DNA of 64,000 nucleotides from Citromicrobium bathyomarinum (GTDB lineage: Bacteria > Pseudomonadota > Alphaproteobacteria > Sphingomonadales > Sphingomonadaceae). Below the pieces are notes generated by a model that saw nothing but the letters and a program-made list of their open reading frames with translations, had not been told where the DNA came from and ran no database searches. Positions 62,757 through 64,000 of the stretch are shown here, in pieces. Position numbers and translations under genes: made by a program. The stretch spans positions 1,054,001-1,118,000 of the forward strand of contig NZ_JAINWL010000001.1 in the NCBI RefSeq assembly GCF_021021475.1. The letters are read 5' to 3'. Position 1 is the stretch's first letter; each line of letters begins with the position of its first letter.

Positions 62757-63509
62757 ATGAGCGACTATCATGCAATGCCCGACGGGCGGCGGATCGCCTA
62801 CCGCCTGACGCAAGGCTCCGGCACCGCGCCCGCGATCGCCTTCCTGCCCGGCTACATGTCCGACATGGCGGGATCGAAGGCCAGTGCGCTGTTCGACTGG
62901 GCGGAAGCGAACGGCCACACCTGCCTGCTGCTCGACTATTCAGGCTGCGGCGAATCGGACGGCGACTTCGCCGATGGCACGCTGTCACGCTGGCGCGACG
63001 AGGTGCTCTCGCTGATCGAGGCTAAGCTGGGCGGGCCGGTGGTGCTGGTCGGATCGTCGATGGGCGGCTGGCTGATGCTGCTGGTCGCGCTGAAGCTTGC
63101 ATCCCAATCTCCGGACCGCCTGGCTGGACTGGTCGGCATCGCCGCCGCACCCGACTTCATCGACTGGGGATATGACGACGCGCAGAAGGCGCAGCTGGCA
63201 CGCGGCGAGACCGTTCTGGAAGACAACCCCTACGGCCCCGAGCCGACCCCGACGCATGCAGGGTTCTGGGCCGATGCGCGCCAGCACCTGCTGCTGGGCG
63301 CACCGATCCCGATTTCCTGCCCCGTCACCCTGCTGCAGGGCCAGCGCGATGCGGAGGTGCCGTGGGAGACCGCGCTCCGCCTCGCCGAGCGGCTCGATTC
63401 CGACAAGGTGCTGGTTCAGCTGGCAAAGGATGGCGACCACCGCCTGTCGCGCGAAGAAGACGTGGCGCGGCTGCTGGCCACCGTCAGGCAGCATCTGCTG
63501 GCCGCATGA
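62757..63509 (+). CDS. Alpha/beta hydrolase
   Basis: This is a 250-residue serine hydrolase without a signal peptide. The nucleophile elbow is GSSMGGW, the oxyanion strand FLPGYMSDMAGSKA, the acid is in LLQGQRDAEVPW and the His in AKDGDHRLSREED. The pattern, with GYMSDMAGSK and DYSGCGESDG, resembles ABHD10-like thioesterases, which remove acyl groups from proteins or small molecules; the actual substrate is unknown. The 291-nt region before it contains a short GC-rich hairpin (62582-62611) and no other gene that I can see. Confidence 0.85.
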   Translation: MSDYHAMPDGRRIAYRLTQGSGTAPAIAFLPGYMSDMAGSKASALFDWAEANGHTCLLLDYSGCGESDGDFADGTLSRWRDEVLSLIEAKLGGPVVLVGSSMGGWLMLLVALKLASQSPDRLAGLVGIAAAPDFIDWGYDDAQKAQLARGETVLEDNPYGPEPTPTHAGFWADARQHLLLGAPIPISCPVTLLQGQRDAEVPWETALRLAERLDSDKVLVQLAKDGDHRLSREEDVARLLATVRQHLLAA

Positions 63510-63567
63510 TCGATGCCGCGATCCTTGCGGGCACTCGTGCGACCATCTAACGGCGGCGATGGAGAGG

Positions 63568-63616
63568 CAGTGCCGTAACGGCACTGATGCACAACCAATG
63601 TCCCGGCAAAGCCGGG
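63568..63616 (+). other. Two hairpins before the glutamate dehydrogenase gene
   Basis: Two perfect short palindromes lie in the leader: CAGTGCCG-TAA-CGGCACTG (63568-63586) and CCCGGC-AAA-GCCGGG (63602-63616). Neither is followed by a T tract. They could be mRNA leader structures or the terminator of the hydrolase gene. Confidence 0.45.
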
Positions 63617-63637
63617 CGCGGAAGACAGGACCGATAC

Positions 63638-64000
63638 ATGGCAGCCGACCACAGGCAGTCCGAAGCCGATTTGTTGCAGCAACTGGCCACCCGGATGCGC
63701 GAATCCCTGCTGCCGGTCGACCGGCCTTTTGACGAGGGCGAGATCGAAGCGGCCGCATCGCTGGTGCTGGAGACCGCCGAGCAGCGCCAGCCGGGCGAAC
63801 CTGCCATCGCGATCACCAGCGTCGAATCCGGCCCCCGCAGCAAGCTGCGGCTGGCGCTGATCAACGACGACATGCCGTTCCTGGTCGATTCGATCTCCGC
63901 ACAGGTTGCAGAGTTCGGCCTCTCGATCGACCGGCTGGTCCACCCCGTGCTCCGGGTCGAGCGCGATGCGCAAGGCAAGCTGGAAGACCTCCCCGGCAAG
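63638..64000 (+). CDS. NAD-specific glutamate dehydrogenase, N-terminal part (3' end outside window)
   Basis: These are the first 121 codons of a large NAD-dependent glutamate dehydrogenase (full family length about 1500-1600 residues), which deaminates glutamate to 2-oxoglutarate. The visible part has LLQQLATRMRESLLPVDRPF and the conserved SKLRLALINDDMPFLVDSIS (short forms LALINDDMPFLVDSI), typical of the N-terminal domain of the bacterial type. The catalytic core lies beyond the window. The ATG at 63638 follows GGAAGACAGGA upstream. Confidence 0.88.
   Translation, partial: MAADHRQSEADLLQQLATRMRESLLPVDRPFDEGEIEAAASLVLETAEQRQPGEPAIAITSVESGPRSKLRLALINDDMPFLVDSISAQVAEFGLSIDRLVHPVLRVERDAQGKLEDLPGK

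Noticed and set aside
1-64000. tRNA or rRNA genes, CRISPR arrays, insertion sequences, integrases
   Set aside because: No cloverleaf, regular spaced repeat, transposase or integrase sequence was found by eye. A tRNAscan and an IS search would settle it.

Overview
The window is chromosomal DNA of a GC-rich alphaproteobacterium. It most likely comes from Sphingomonadales, family Erythrobacteraceae. This is inferred from gene content, not from a search: a DUF3576 lipoprotein next to leuS, the start of a very large NAD-type glutamate dehydrogenase, intracellular PHB depolymerase and reductase genes, exosortase-A-associated genes, and an HTH/TM/DUF4019 regulator. Genes are densely packed, often with 1-4 nt start/stop overlaps (TGATG, ATGA, GTGA). 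I see no rRNA, tRNA, CRISPR array, insertion sequence or prophage.

Layout. 1-13 kb: an OmpR/EnvZ-type two-component pair; a HerA-like ATPase; a pabBC - rluA-type - arfB operon closed by a good terminator; rpmG; lolA; a structured RNA candidate; a PhoA-type lipoprotein phosphatase; and xth - ribA - GNAT. 13-18 kb: an acidic lipoprotein, then a tightly coupled acyl-CoA dehydrogenase / thiolase / hot-dog hydratase operon, then phenylalanine hydroxylase. 18-25 kb: a repeat-containing lipoprotein, a small membrane protein, uppP, an M13 peptidase, an ABC exporter and phaZ. 25-33 kb: an AT-richer orphan gene, a DUF4126 protein, a lipoprotein, a thiolase and a MaoC hydratase separated by REP-like hairpins, and a divergent exosortase-A-associated O-glycosylation ligase and glycosyltransferase. 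33-41 kb: ung, an RNase D-like exonuclease, lptC-lptA, and the opposing DUF3576 - leuS - lptE - holA operon. 41-50 kb: phaB, an HTH-TM-DUF4019 regulator, a hydrolase with a ribbon-helix-helix partner, murA and galU (divergent), an acyl-CoA synthetase, and an M23 peptidase. 50-64 kb: glnE-bcp, M28 peptidase - agmatine deiminase, thrS - TauE/SafE, a DEDD exonuclease, a three-gene membrane-protein/XRE operon, PhoD, an alpha/beta hydrolase and the start of NAD-glutamate dehydrogenase.

Functional themes. Envelope building is prominent: LolA, LptA/C/E, MurA, UppP, GalU, an M23 peptidase and the exosortase-linked glycosylation genes. Acyl-CoA and polyhydroxyalkanoate metabolism forms a second theme: two thiolases, an acyl-CoA dehydrogenase, two hydratases, an acyl-CoA synthetase, PhaB and PhaZ. 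Nitrogen and phosphorus functions are GlnE, glutamate dehydrogenase, agmatine deiminase, and PhoA- and PhoD-type phosphatases.

Most of the window is ordinary core genome. The best leads are a double palindromic operator (CTTTC-N7-GAAAG twice, 53 bp apart) in front of a small membrane-protein/XRE operon near 59.8 kb, a structured RNA candidate with its own terminator near 8.05 kb, and an exosortase-A-associated gene pair with no exosortase in view.
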